Assembly (NCBI RefSeq): GCF_030247185.1
Contig: NC_080570.1
Location: 150,692,641 to 150,756,640, forward strand
Source: Malaya genurostris
Lineage: Eukaryota; Arthropoda; Insecta; Diptera; Culicidae
DNA length: 64,000 nt
Reading direction: 5' to 3'
Under the pieces are notes generated by a model. That model did not search any database and was not told where the DNA came from. It saw only the letters and a program-made list of their open reading frames with translations. Positions 1 to 11,380 of the stretch are shown here, piece after piece (position 1 is the stretch's first letter; each line of letters begins with the position of its first letter). The position numbers and the translations under genes are program-made.

Positions 1-1660
1 CCGTCGCAAACTAATTACACGGTTGAAATGGAGTACACAATTCCTTGGGTATTATTATGAACACTTTTAACCAAAGCGAAGAAAATTAATTTAGTGAGTG
101 AACTCAGTAATGGGTGAAATCGGCGAAAGCGTTGAAAATCTACTGGTTTGGTTTTACTGAGAATCGCTGCTAAATTACCCATTTTTTTATGGTTCTCCAT
201 ACAAAATCTGACATGTTTTGGACTGCATTCGAATGAAAATGCATGAAATCCATTCTATTGTTGAAAACAATTTTACTATGATTACTCATGTTCAAAAATA
301 ATTAGTTACGATAGTTAGATCAGAACACGTGAATGAGTATTTCTCATTTACCGTGTATCTCTTTGTAACTTGACAGAGTTGATTTGCAGATATGTCTGCT
401 AGTCTACAAATTTCCTAGGAAAGTTTTCAGTCTGTAGTTTTGTTTACAGATTTCTGCAAATATTTGATAAAAGTTTTACAATGTTGACGACCCTGATCCC
501 TGATTTTTTTTATAATTGGGCTGGATTCAAGTTGACAGATAATTCTGTTCAAAATAAAAACTGAATTCATGGACTTGTTATATTTTCTTATTTAAATCCA
601 TTTTGGTGTCCGGTAATGGCTGCAACACCCTAAAATTTACCGAGCCTTTCGGAGAGTTAAATTTTCGCATTCAAATTAGCCGTGGTATTCGTTTGTAGTA
701 GTCGTCGAAAAAAAATAACGGTGTAACAATCGCCGGAGCCGCGTGGCAAAGCAGCGGCCCGCGGTAACAAACGCCGGTGGCCAAATTTATTCCAATTATA
801 ATTCCTTTCGTTTGTTTTCCTTGTTCCATCGCAACGGTCCTCGATATGCATGAATCTGTATAATTCTGCCATCTTGTGATGGTGAAATATTCACGGATCG
901 TCAACGGAGCCAACAAAGAAAAAAAAATACTAAAAACGCTGCATTGTTTCAGCATAGCGTTAGTTTATTTTTAGGTTCTGAATCGTGAAACCGTTCCGTC
1001 AAGTACCAAATAACATAGAACAATACAGAAAACCAACCATCTGCCATCCTTTCGAATTGCAGAATTCATCTTCTTGCTCGTTATTTTACCTTCCGTGCAT
1101 TGGTACATTGGAGCTGTCACCTAAATGAGCCCAACCTGGCAGTTCTACATCCGAAAAAAGTTTCCGGGCTATAGAACAACTTTAAATCGTGTTTGAATTC
1201 TTATTTTTTGGGAAATTATCAGTCACTCGGAAAAGGTCTGTTTAACACTCGAATCCAATAACGGACGATGTCGTTTGACACTTGAACTTCTTTCTTTTGT
1301 ATTTCCTACTCACATAGGACAATTATGCGAGTTATTAGGAACTGAATAGATCAGTGGTTCCCAAACTCTTTCGATCGATTGCTCAGTTTTTATATATCAA
1401 TTCGATGTCATTTAGGTTCCTGGAAGTGATCTTTTACCAATAAAATCAAATGTTAAATCAAAACCTATGTGACCAATTTTCAATTTATGATTAGAAAATA
1501 ATTTGCAATAGAGACACAGTAATATCTCATAAATCAGTTAGAAAAAAAGTAAAAGTTTGATAAGCATTTGTGTGCAGAATCTGATCACAAAAGTGATAGT
1601 GAAATTTGAATCACACCGTCCGTGCAAAGTCTAAACATGTTTGGAATTGTTTTTTTATTT
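1..1660. other. AT-rich stretch, no gene seen
   Basis: I see no convincing exon on either strand; the open frames are short and compositionally biased. Around 360-465 there is a degenerate block with several 'cagat/gtctgc/tctgcaaat' motifs that resembles blocks near 27180, 29290 and 31083, so it is probably an old repeat. A moderately GC-rich patch at 700-850 has no coding signature. Confidence 0.4.
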
Positions 1661-1668
1661 GATTTTTC

Positions 1669-1814
1669 GTTTCGTCGTTGACTCATCAGTGCGTAGCAGT
1701 TTATGTTGAACGGCTAGCGCGAACTAATAGTTCAACATGAACAGCTAGGCTGACCCAATGCTACTTGCAAAGCACTTGTTGCTATTATGTCTAAACTGAC
1801 GTCTCGGACGAAAC
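1669..1814. mobile_element. Small inverted-repeat element, relative of the one at 54615
   Basis: About 146 bp. The ends share GTTTCGTC in inverted orientation. Near the left end is a block 'ctcatcagtgcgtagcag' followed by 'tttatgttgaac', which matches the terminal repeat of the better preserved element at 54615-54847. It carries no coding capacity and reads as a degenerate MITE. A solo end of the same family sits near 17608-17638. Confidence 0.5.
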
Positions 1815-1849
1815 CAAATTCGGCTACTACTTTTTTTTTAAATCAACTC

Positions 1850-2215
1850 TCTGACACTTTCGATTTCGATGACATTTTCGATTTTTTCGAAAATAAATTT
1901 AATTTTTATTACACCAGATCTCGAATTTTTATGCATTACTAAGACATTTGGCATAGACAAAAAAATTTTCGATTTTGGAAATCTCAAAAATTTTTTTTTT
2001 CAATTTTGCGGTTTTTTTTTCTACTCCAAGTCCTAAAATCGATTTTTTCAAAAAACATTTTTTTTGTGATTACACCAGATCTGGACGTCTCATGCAATTT
2101 CGAGATATTTGGCATCAAAAAAATTTCTCTAGTTTTGCGGATTTTTACACGTTTTTTTTGCGCGTTTTTTTTACGCGGTACGTAAAAAGAAACCTCAGTG
2201 TACAAACTTAAAAAA
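1850..2215 (-). repeat. AT-rich satellite monomers, reverse orientation
   Basis: The stretch alternates poly-A/T runs with the motif 'gattacaccagatct' and 'cgagatatttggcatc'. Read in reverse complement this is the same unit that fills 20230-23200 (gatgccaaat..., cgagatctagtgt...). About three degenerate monomers are present. Overlapping open frames here only reflect the low-complexity composition. Confidence 0.6.
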
Positions 2216-2600
2216 AAAACTGTGTAAAGCATACAAGTCGAAATTCGTTAAAAATCGCTGTTGCGTACGATTTTGCATGCATGAATTATCATTGTATGCA
2301 AGCTCAAACGCAAGAGCCCATAAACAATTGCTGGACTGCGCAGAACGCCTCTATAGGCAAATTGCTACTTGATAATCTCTTTACCAAACAAATTTCTTAC
2401 ACACATTGAGTTCTCTACTTGAATGTCTGTTTTCTATGCTTTCATATCAACCGAGAGAAGTCTTAATTGTTTCCACAGAATACTGCAATAAAATTATAAA
2501 CATAGTAAACCTGATCACGTTTATAGTATGTTTGAAATGCTCACTCAGTTTTGCCTTTGTCTACATTTTTTCTATAGAAAGTTATTAGAACTGCTGGAAG
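2216..2600. other. Unassigned AT-rich sequence
   Basis: No gene, RNA or clear repeat was recognised between the satellite fragment and the 167-bp repeat array. Confidence 0.35.
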
Positions 2601-3200
2601 AACCAACTTTCGAACGGAGTCTTGTAGACCCATAGTGTTGTATACCATTCGACTCAGCTCGATGAGATCGGAAAATGTCTGGGTGTTTGTTTGTGTGCCC
2701 TTTTCAAAGATATTTCTACCGCCTATTTCAGAGTTTAACAAGCTTAGGCTCGTTTGAAAGCTACTATTTGGCCATAGGTCAAATTCGAAGATAAAATGAC
2801 TGTTACTTTCGATTCCGGAGATTTAATTATATAAGTGGCGTAACCGACAAAACATGTTTTTTTTATTACTGTTCAATTGTCTCAGAGAATGCTAAGCCAA
2901 TTCCAACGAGCTTAGGCTCCTATGAAAGCTACTATTCGGCCATTGATCAAGTTCAAAGATAAAAAGGATGTCACTTTCGGTTCCGAAGATATAATAGTAT
3001 AAGTGACATAACCGACAAAATCCGATTATTTTTTACCGCTCAATTTTCTCATAGATGGCTGAGCCGATTTGAACAAGCTTAGGCTTGTTTGAAAGCTACC
3101 ATTTGGCTATTGATTAAGTTCTAGGATTAAATTAATGTCGCTTTCGGTTCCGGAGATATGAAAGTATAAGTGACGTAACCGACAAAACACGTTGTTTTTA
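2600..3200. repeat. Degenerate 167-bp tandem repeat
   Basis: The phrase AGCTTAGGCT starts at 2741, 2909 and 3076, a period of about 167 bp. Each unit continues with 'gaaagctac', 'ttggccat' and 'ccgacaaaa'. A further partial unit lies at 3520-3610. The array is preceded at about 2635-2700 by a module ('ataccattcgactcagctcg') that also occurs near 11258, 13234, 14425 and 15117. This links the array to the large repeat unit in the 11-16 kb region. Non-coding, probably derived from a mobile element. Confidence 0.65.
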
Positions 3201-3214
3201 CCGCTCTAATGTAT

Positions 3215-3525
3215 ATAAGGGTGCCAATATTTTGGGATCACATCTAATTTCGTAAAGCGCCCTTGTTGAAAAGTTTAAGCATCTCGAAAAAAGTTCCCAT
3301 GCAAAATTTGAGCTAAATCGGATATGGGTAAGAGGTGCTACCTGGCGGTTAAGGTTTGAAAATTTTCGATCTTGAAAAATCATCATGGGGGGGGGGGGGG
3401 AGTACATGATATTTCAGAAATTGAAATTTTTTTTTCTGATGTTAAACGTCTTAGAATTGAATGAAACGTCAGGATGTAATCCAAAAAAAAAATTTTTTTT
3501 AAATCGTCTCTGAGAAAAAAAAGGT
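3215..3525 (+). repeat. Dispersed repeat with G-tract, joined to a satellite monomer
   Basis: The segment 'tttcgtaaa...', 'gaaaagttta', 'atgcaaaattt', 'ctaaatcgg' and then a run of 14 G near 3388-3401 recurs in the same order at about 18810-18990, where the G-rich tract is GGGGGGGTGGG. Both copies lie close to satellite-like or homopolymer-rich sequence, here a forward monomer at 3405-3525 with 'aatgaaacgtcagga'. Non-coding. Confidence 0.5.
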
Positions 3526-3885
3526 ACCAGTTGGCCATTGATTAAGTTTTAAGATGAAATGACGGTCACTTTCGATTCCGGAGATATGATAGTATAAGTA
3601 TAAGCTGATAATGTAATCATGAGACTGTTTAAACGCCAAGAGAAAGGCATTATCACAGCACTAGGAAAGGTTTTTTTCTACTAAAACAACTTATCTAATT
3701 TCACAACTATTGCTACTTTGGAAGTACGATGTACCTTCCCATCATAATTTGTATTTTCTCGCTCCTAGTAATCTTACGCCCTTCAACAGACTTCCAAAAT
3801 ATTCGATGTATCATTTCCCAAACGTGAACGTAGGATTGATAACTTGAAGATTATAGAACTTGTGACATTGGCGGTTTTTTGTTGT

Positions 3886-4865
3886 ATTGTCAAACCGGTG
3901 CTAGTGTCTACTGTCGTGTAATTAGACTGAAGCAATCTCTTTCATTGAGAGTTATCTGAAGCTTATTTCAAGAAGAATTGTTTACATTTCTCTGCGAATT
4001 GCAGACTCTCTCCAACAAGTTGTATGTAGGAAACGAATTTTGTTCTACTCGGACATTCAGGCAGCTTTACAAAGCACTTATTTTAGGGCTGAGACCAGTA
4101 GGTCGCGTATAACCACGTGGCGCGCTCTGCGTATTAGATTTCTCTCCAAGCTCTCTCGCAAATGTGCAAAATGACTCTCGATGTGGTCGAGAAAGTTTTG
4201 ATATTTTCGGTTACAAGTTTGACTACATCACATAAAATCCAATAAAGCTACCACTTGTTTGGTAGCCTTTCTGAGCCGATTTTATTTCTTTCTTTCGTTA
4301 CATTACCAGGAAATTGGAGCAGAAAAAATGACACCGCCGTAGAAGTCGACTTACCTTCACAAAAACAACATTTACTTTATTTTTAACGCGACAACATATA
4401 TGTTTTTATGCACTAATCGCATCTAAATTAAATTATCTAGACATTGTCAGGATATATTTTTGATCCATGCTTTTGAAGGCGAGATATTCAATGAAGAAGT
4501 TGAAAGTTGCTGTTTTCAGCTATGCAATTCTTCCTTCAGAAAAACTTTCAGACTTTTCCGACCGCTAAAGTCAATGAATCATTCTGAAGTTTTCACAGAA
4601 TAATCTGAACTAATTTTCTAAAAGATTATCAGTTGGGTTTTTTGATATTCGTCACCGTTTTTGAGAAAATTAGATTTGAAGCGTGAGAATAACCATCTAA
4701 AACATACTGGCCTCAGCCCTTAATGATTACTTCCGATAACGATCACTTGTTGAACTGAAACCGAAGAGTACAGTTTATTAAACTCGGTACGCGATCATTC
4801 TGGTATTACTGGAAATCATTGTACTGACGAATTGGACAGAATAGAGCTTAAAATGACCGGTTTTA
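3886..4865 (+). pseudogene. Non-LTR retrotransposon RNase H fragment, split by an inserted element
   Basis: Short frames on the + strand resemble an RNase H domain of an I/Jockey-type ORF2. At about 3889-3920 the frame reads TGASVYCR. At about 4032-4080 it reads FYSDIQAAL, with the third catalytic acidic residue. After the intervening element, at about 4802-4855, it reads GITGNHCTDELDRIEL, matching the usual G-x-x-GN...AD end of the domain. The pieces lie in the expected order but are broken by frameshifts and by the 634-bp insert at 4086-4719. A second fragment of the same kind lies at 49620-49980. Family assignment beyond 'non-LTR RNase H' is not possible from this much sequence. Confidence 0.55.
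4086..4719. mobile_element. Non-autonomous inverted-repeat element with TTA duplication
   Basis: The ends are 15-bp inverted repeats, GGGCTGAGACCAGTA at the left and the complement of GGGCTGAGGCCAGTA at the right, with one mismatch. TTA flanks both sides (4083-4085 and 4720-4722). No transposase is present. The 3-bp TTA duplication and GGGC start fit a PIF/Harbinger-like MITE, but that assignment is inference. It interrupts an RNase H fragment whose two parts lie on either side. Confidence 0.7.
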
Positions 4866-5330
4866 TTGGTCTCAAAAACATAGAAAGCGATGCTCAAATA
4901 AAATCATTTTTATCAGATACGAATCCTAACATACATAAGAACCTATTGAATATTTTCCAACCAAATTTCAAACTCAAATCTTGGTGCTGACGGCACGTTG
5001 AGAACATAATTGTAACCAGGCATAATTGATGTTATTCGTGTAACATTTGAAGGGATTTCAAATTCAAAAAATGGTATAGAGACGCAAATCTCCAAATAAC
5101 AGAGAAAGTTTTAACGGAATAATCGGAAGATTTTACTTGTTATAACAGGTCTCAGTTATAAAAATTATTGCTGTTTAATTATTCCGGTACAAAAAAAAGA
5201 AAAGTAAAGGTACTGTATTCCGATGCGGAACTCGGCCATCCGTTTCAATAGACTTCGTAGCCGACTCGTGAGTGTACAGGATTGTTGCATGGTTATGAGT
5301 TATGTTAAACTAAAGGGTTGCCCTCATACC
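4866..5330. other. Unassigned sequence
   Basis: AT-rich, no long open frame, no repeat recognised. Confidence 0.35.
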
Positions 5331-5332
5331 TA

Positions 5333-5814
5333 AAGGGTGATTTTTTAAGAGGTATAGGATTTAATTTAAAAAAAAACAAAAAATTGATGAAATCTGTATA
5401 AAAACGATAGAACGATCAATATAATTTAATGTTTGAAGATGATTTCATGCAAATGTTGGCCGCGGCTCCGCTTTGGATGATCCATGGGCAAGGTCCAATT
5501 TTGGCACACTCTCTCCAACATATCGACCGGTATTTCACGAATAATGCCACCAACCCATAATCCACACCAAACAGTGACTTTTTTTGGGATGCATTGGTGG
5601 TTCTTGCAATGCTTCTGGCAATTTTTCAATTGAAAAGTGGATCTTCCTCCAACTTTGGCAGCGCTCATTCATGATTAAATTATAGACCAAAAGACAATAC
5701 ATTATTGAAGTATAGACCAAACTGAACAAGTTTGACAACGACACAAGACACGATATACGCGTGATCTGTCAAAAATAGTGTTGCCGAAAAGATACCAGCA
5801 AAAAAATCCCCCTC
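5333..5814 (-). mobile_element. Internally deleted Tc1/mariner-type element
   Basis: TA dinucleotides flank related ends: left AAGGGTGATTTTTTAAGAGG, right (complement) GAGGGGGATTTTTTTGCTGG. Inside, on the minus strand, is the C-terminal tail of a transposase: PKKVTVWCGLWVGGII (a motif normally near the middle of the protein) is joined directly to EIPVDMLERVCQNW and SRGQHLHEIIFKH (the usual carboxyl end). The catalytic core between them is missing, so this is a deletion derivative. The right 150 bp is shared with a shorter relative at 50631-50851. Not functional. Confidence 0.7.
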
Positions 5815-6015
5815 TAAGTTAGCTTTAACAAAGATTCTGTTGTTCTGGTCTGTCCTCAGATATTCTTTGTCGAACAGGTGGCGAGACTCACTGAAATAGA
5901 TGAATAAAACAAAATGGTCTGAATTGAGAGAATGTGTTTGTTTTGAGATAATTCCAGAATTGGGTAACAACACAGCACGAAAAAAAACATGTGAATTTAC
6001 ATCTTGATAGATGTA

Positions 6016-7003
6016 AAGACTGTCCCAGAAAGTATGGACGCGCTTTGATTTGGCTGTAAATAATTAACAAGTGTTAGATATTTAAATTTTATTCGATATA
6101 CTGATAATATTAGACTACAACAACAGAATATTATTCTCAACATTTGCTACTTAGCCATTGTAGACTAGCTGGCGCACCTTCTTGCGAACGTTCCTCATTA
6201 AATTCTGTACAGACTTCTTGGCGACAAGTTTTGACACTTTTTTCCTATCGTTTTCGAACTGTTGAATGGTTTCGGCTGCCGAGACATGTCTCCTAAGATG
6301 TGCCTTTGTTAATGCCCAAAACTCCTCAATTGGTCGAAGTTGTGGGCAATTTGATGGATTCATGTCTTTTGGGACGAAAGTGACATTTTTTGTAGTATAC
6401 CATTCTACCGTTGATTTCGAGTAGTGGCAAGAAGCAAGATCTGGCCAGAAGACAACAGGATCCTTGTGGCTTCGAATCATGGGTAGAAGTCGTTTTTGTA
6501 AACATTCCTTGATGTATATTTTGCCGTTCATTGAAGCAGTGGTGATGAAGGGTTTCGAAATCTTACCGCAGCTACAAATTGCTTGCCAAACCTTAAGCTT
6601 TCTTACCAAATTTTTCGACTTCAATCGATGTCTCGGACTGGTTTAACACTTGCCCTTCTCGCACCGTATAATATTATGGTCCCGGCAAGAATTTGTAATC
6701 GAGTTTCACGTAGGTTTCGTCGTCCATGATTATGCAGTTCAAATTTCCAGCAAGAATCGTATTGTATAGCTTTCGAACCCTCGGCCTGATCGATGCTTCT
6801 TGTTTCGGACTACGTTTTGGTTATTTCTGCTTCTTATAGGTTCGAAGATTCAAACGTTCTTTAGCACGAAGAACATTTGTCTTCGAAGTGCCCACTTTTT
6901 TGGCCACATTCCGAACTGAAACCTCCTTGTTTTGCTCGAACGCCTTCAGTATACGTTTATCCAACTGAGGATTAGCAGTACGAATTCCTAATTTGACTAT
7001 CAT
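6016..7003 (-). pseudogene. Decayed DD37E-type (mosquito ITmD37E-like) transposase
   Basis: Minus-strand pieces cover most of a Tc1/mariner-superfamily transposase. The N-terminal part (7003 to 6821) has a helix-turn-helix-like stretch with VGTSKTNVLRAKERLN and ends in a TAA. The next part contains MDDETYVKLDYKFLPGP, which carries the first catalytic Asp, and then a second TAA near 6674. A frameshift near 6630 leads to the last part (6624 to 6151), with WPDLASCHY (second Asp) and CPQLRPIEEFW (Glu). I count 37 residues between that Asp and Glu, the spacing that defines ITmD37E elements known from mosquitoes. The left end at about 6016 (GACTGTCCCAGAAAGTATGG) looks like a terminal repeat; I did not find its partner on the right. 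Inactive. Confidence 0.8.
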
Positions 7004-10000
7004 TTATTTTATGTCTAACGCTTTTGCTGGGCTTAAAGAAAAACGGCTTCATGGCTGGGTCGTTTTCCAGTTATTGAACAGTTATTTCGACGTGGTATTC
7101 GTGAGTTGTTGGAATAATAGAAAAATACATTGCATTCCAATGAATATACTTGGAATAAAATATCTCACATCTATTACTTGAAATCGACATGTATTTTCAT
7201 TTAAAAAATGAAGGATTATTAACTGTCACGTTTAGAAATTACAAAATTTATTTTTCTATTTTTTTAGCACAAGTAACCTCTATGTTTGTGAAATTAATCA
7301 TTTCGATCCAATGAAATTCAACGGATCAGAAGAATTGGCCACTACGAAGAAACATGAAATGGAGGTTGTCAAATTTTTATGGCATGACCAGCGAATCTTC
7401 AAGGAAAACGTTATTTTAATAGGGTGCTAGAACTTTTTTCCGACTGGGAGGCCCAAGTCGCACTTTTCTTAAAATTGAAGAGTAGAAACTGTTTTTCTTT
7501 GCTAAACATCACAGAATCATTACATAGTGAGTGCTACGATCCTGTATCGACACTTAGAATCCTTTCAGTTAACAAACATACGGCAGGTGACTTGTACGAT
7601 CAATGCAATGTACATTAAATACCGACGGAATAAGCTATCTAAATCAATAAAATGCTCAAGCTGCTACATACGATCTGACGTTTATACCGGACACTGATCT
7701 ACTGATGGGCGCCATCTTCTGCAGGACTCTTGAAACTGAATTCAAACGCTAATGCAAAACTTTATTCTTTACGAAAAATTTCGTATCTGCTTGGTCCAGT
7801 AAATGAAATTTTATTTCATTCATTTTGCTCTTTCCCGTTGACTGTTGTTTCCGGAAAAGAGGCACATTTGTTTGTAAACCATTATAAATAGCAAAGCCAA
7901 CAAATGACATTTAATTATGTCGCTTCAGAACGATGGTCCACGGTTTTTACTTCTTCGTATAGACCGAATGGACAGAGCCTGCTGATGCGTAAAATGCATC
8001 AAGCGAAATGCGTCAGTTTTATGGGAAGCCATTACATGAACGACGAATTCGAGAAGAGTACGCCTCGACTCGAAAAGAGAAGGAGGAGGATCCGTTTTTA
8101 CCGAGTGGAAAAATTGAAACGATGGAATCCTTTTGCAATCCAGTGATTGCATGCTAATTTCGGACTGCTGTGTCTTACTGGTAGAAGGCCGATCCAACTT
8201 TCTTGGAACGAAACTCTGTTCTTTCGGGATTTAGCTAAAATATTCTATCGAGCAACGGGCGAACGGATTTGGTTGTTTACGTTCGGTGCTGAAACCTTTT
8301 TCCCCGCGTTCAAATTCGATTCCAGCTAAGCTGTAACTTTAAGCAATTCAATCGGGTTTGGGATAGATTTGAAAGCTAAACTGATTTGTTCAACCAAACA
8401 ACAACTAATCCGGACCAAAAAGAACGAAAAAAAAACACATACAGGTTACCGTGGGGGCCAAACGGGACCATGCGTTTCCATGCGAATGTCAATACAATGG
8501 TGACGCAATCCCCACGGTGATTTTTACTCTAACTCGACAATCGGAAAATTCGTTATTTGTTTTAGAATTCCCTAGCATATTTGATACTTGCTTGCCAGCA
8601 CCACCGTAGCTACGAAATCTGCTCCCCAGCACATAATCCCCCGAATTGCTGCCTCAGCACATACATGAGCACTCCTCCGGAAACCGAAACGCATGTAGAT
8701 GTGTCAGGAGATTGCATCCGACCAGCGACGTCGCGATGGTTGCAGCGACAGCTGGAACTAAATCGAATCTGAATTCCCGGATTTTTTTTTCTCTCCCACA
8801 ACCAAAGCCCTCGACGTTTTAAATTTTTTTTTCTGTTATCTCCGACACAAAAAATAACCTCGCAAGCCTCTACACGGAATTCAATTTCCAGCTTCCAAAC
8901 ATTTTGCGGTTTTTTCGTCAACCGTGTGAGCTCCCATCCATTTATGTAGTATGTAGGTACGGTTGCTGCGGCCAGGTTCTTTTTTTGGTTTTGTATGCGC
9001 AACACACACTCTTCTACTTATCATCTCTCCCGGGATGACCGCTTTTCCGGTTCTCGGGATGTGTGTGTGCTGTATGCCAAACGAAACTCCCGACTTGTCC
9101 CATCCAGGGAGGGTGCGAGGAAGGCCGGATAGAGAAAAAAAAACTAGTAGAAGTTCAGAAGAGGGAAAACCTATTTAATTATTCTTCTCTTTTAGCATGT
9201 TTTTCACCTACACTCGTTGCTCCGAATTCATTGAGTGAGAACATGTTAGTCTGCGTGTGTGTATGTATGCTACCGTGTGTTTGTGTGTGTGCGGATAATT
9301 TGCTCTTCTTACTCAATCAGGACGTGCTGGCTTAGCGGAACTGTTCTAATTATTTTTTCTGCCCACTTGAAGCGTACTTCGCCGTGCTCACGTGGTATTA
9401 TTACTTAATTGCTTCTTCGGAGCGTGGCCTGTTTTGTACGCGAGCCGTTCGCAGGAACAAGATGAAAGGATCCGTCGCTAATCGGAGTCAGTAATAGAAA
9501 TGTTTCGGTGGGTAATTTTGTTTGCGAAGTTCCAGTATCCTGGGGGTCGGAAAGAGGGAAAAGGCGCGTGGTTGTTTGCGCTGGCAACCGGGGTTGGTAA
9601 TCGTAATTGTTTTGTGTTTCTGCATTGGCATGCATACTTTGTGCCGAGCTCTTGAACCTTGGGTCTTATTGGATTTTATTAAGAAAATTATTCGGATTTT
9701 TTTCTCAACGACATTCGAAGCCATTTTAGCTTTCAGCACCTTAGGATACGAAATAAGAAGGTTGAATTTCTTGAGACATTTTTTGGAACTGGAAATTTCA
9801 TCAATTATTTTTTAAATCATTGTAACTTGTTTCTGCTTACGGAATTTTCAAACATGAAAACGCGGAAGAAAAAAGTTTGAAATTTCTGTGCAATCGAAAT
9901 GCTTTAAAGTAAATAAATAAATTTTGCAACTTAGTCGAAAACGACTTGTATAGTCTTGAAATATAAATAAAAGTTTTGTGCAAACTTCGAGAAAAGTTTC

Positions 10001-10496
10001 TGCGTAAAAAAAGACTACTTTTTACAGGTTTTGTTGTAGTCCATTGAATACAAATATATTATATACACATATGGATCACTCTGACGAATAGCATTTTATT
10101 CGAAAAAGACAAAACAGTAATCCCCTCTCGTGTCAAAAAAGGGTACTTATTCAAAAATGATCGCTAAATTATTCTCATCGTGCACCGTAAATTGAAATGT
10201 CAAAAACTAGTCAGCAAGATGTCCAAAAAAAGGTGTGAACATTTCGACAGTGAAGTGTGTTGTTTTTTTTTTTTGCAAAACTGAATGTTCACAGTTCGCT
10301 TTCACATCTCATCCAAGTTAGTCGATAAAACAAAACCGCTTACGTTCGGGACGGAAAAAAACCAAGTACAGTATTGTGTAGTGAACAATAGAATAGAATA
10401 CAATTATTGTTGACTTCAGGCAGTGCAAAATTCGACTTTCGATTTGAAGGTTTGCTTAAGGAGCAAATGCATCTTGACATTAAACGTGTGCATTTA
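7004..10496. other. Gene-poor stretch
   Basis: No convincing exon. Open frames at 7904-8146 and 8581-9335 show no domain and overlap similar-length frames on the other strand. There is a GC-rich inverted pair near 8451-8520 (CCGTGGGG ... CCCCACGG) and a GT-rich microsatellite at about 9244-9292. The 8.5-9.7 kb part is somewhat more GC-rich and unique-looking than its surroundings and could be regulatory or part of an unrecognised exon; nothing in it proves this. Confidence 0.4.
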
Positions 10497-10563
10497 ACAG
10501 TTCGGCTGAAAAGTTCGTATCGTTTAATAGAAACACACATTTTTTTGCCAAAATTCGTTTTTA

Positions 10564-11173
10564 TTATTCAACATAATTGCCATCAGAGGCGATACAGCGA
10601 TTATAACGATCTTCCAACTTTTCGATACCATTTTTGTAGTACGATTTGTCTTTTGCCTCAAAATAGGCCTCAGTTTCAGTGATTACCTCTTCATTGCTTC
10701 TAAATTTTTTACCAGCGAGCATTCTCTTGAGGTCTGAGAACAGGAAAAAGTCACTGAGGGCCAAATCTGAAGAATACGGTGGATGAGGGAGCAATTCGAA
10801 GCCCAATTCGTTCAATTTCAGCATGGTTTTCATCGACTTGTGACACGGTGCATTGTCTTGATGAAACAAAACTTTTTGCTTCTTCAAATGAGGCCGTTTT
10901 TTTGAAATTTCGTCCTTCAAACGCTCTAGTAACGCTATATAATAGTCACTGTTGATAGTTTTTCCCTTTTCAAGGTAGTCGATGAAAATTATACCATGCG
11001 AATCCCAAAATACAGACGCCATAACCTTACCGGCCGATTATTGAGTCTTTCCACGCTTTGGGTTCGGTTCATCGCGTGCAGTCCACTCAGCTGACTGTCG
11101 ATTGGACTCCGGAGTGAAGTGATGAAGCCATGTTTCGTCCATTGCTATATATCGATGAAAAAAATCAGTTTTA
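10564..11173 (-). pseudogene. mariner transposase, C-terminal catalytic part
   Basis: About 200 residues of the catalytic domain. Visible landmarks are MDETWLHHF (first Asp, upstream of an in-frame TAA at 11038-11040), LFHQDNAPCH (second Asp) and PYSSDLALSDFFLF (third Asp). I count 34 residues between the second and third catalytic Asp, the DD34D signature of mariners. The carboxyl end is normal in length. The TAA lies between MDETW and the next motif, so the protein could not be made even without the large insertion. The N-terminal part lies at 16229-16666. Confidence 0.85.
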
Positions 11174-11301
11174 CCTTTTTACCTTTTTTTATATATATAA
11201 AAAATAGGTATAGAATTCGCTCAAACTTTCGAAAAATTTTCCGAGGCCCGGAGGGCCGAATGACATATACCAATCGATTCAGCTCGACGAACTGAGCAAA
11301 T

Positions 11302-11350
11302 GTCTGTGTGTGTGTGTGTGTGTGTGTATGTGTGTGTGTCTGTATGTGTG
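11302..11350. repeat. GT microsatellite
   Basis: A run of TG/TATG dinucleotides inside the first unit copy. The corresponding tract in the second copy (14470-14508) is shorter, so it has changed length since the duplication. Confidence 0.8.
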
Positions 11351-11380
11351 TTGTCAACTAAGAGGTCGAGATCTCAGAGA

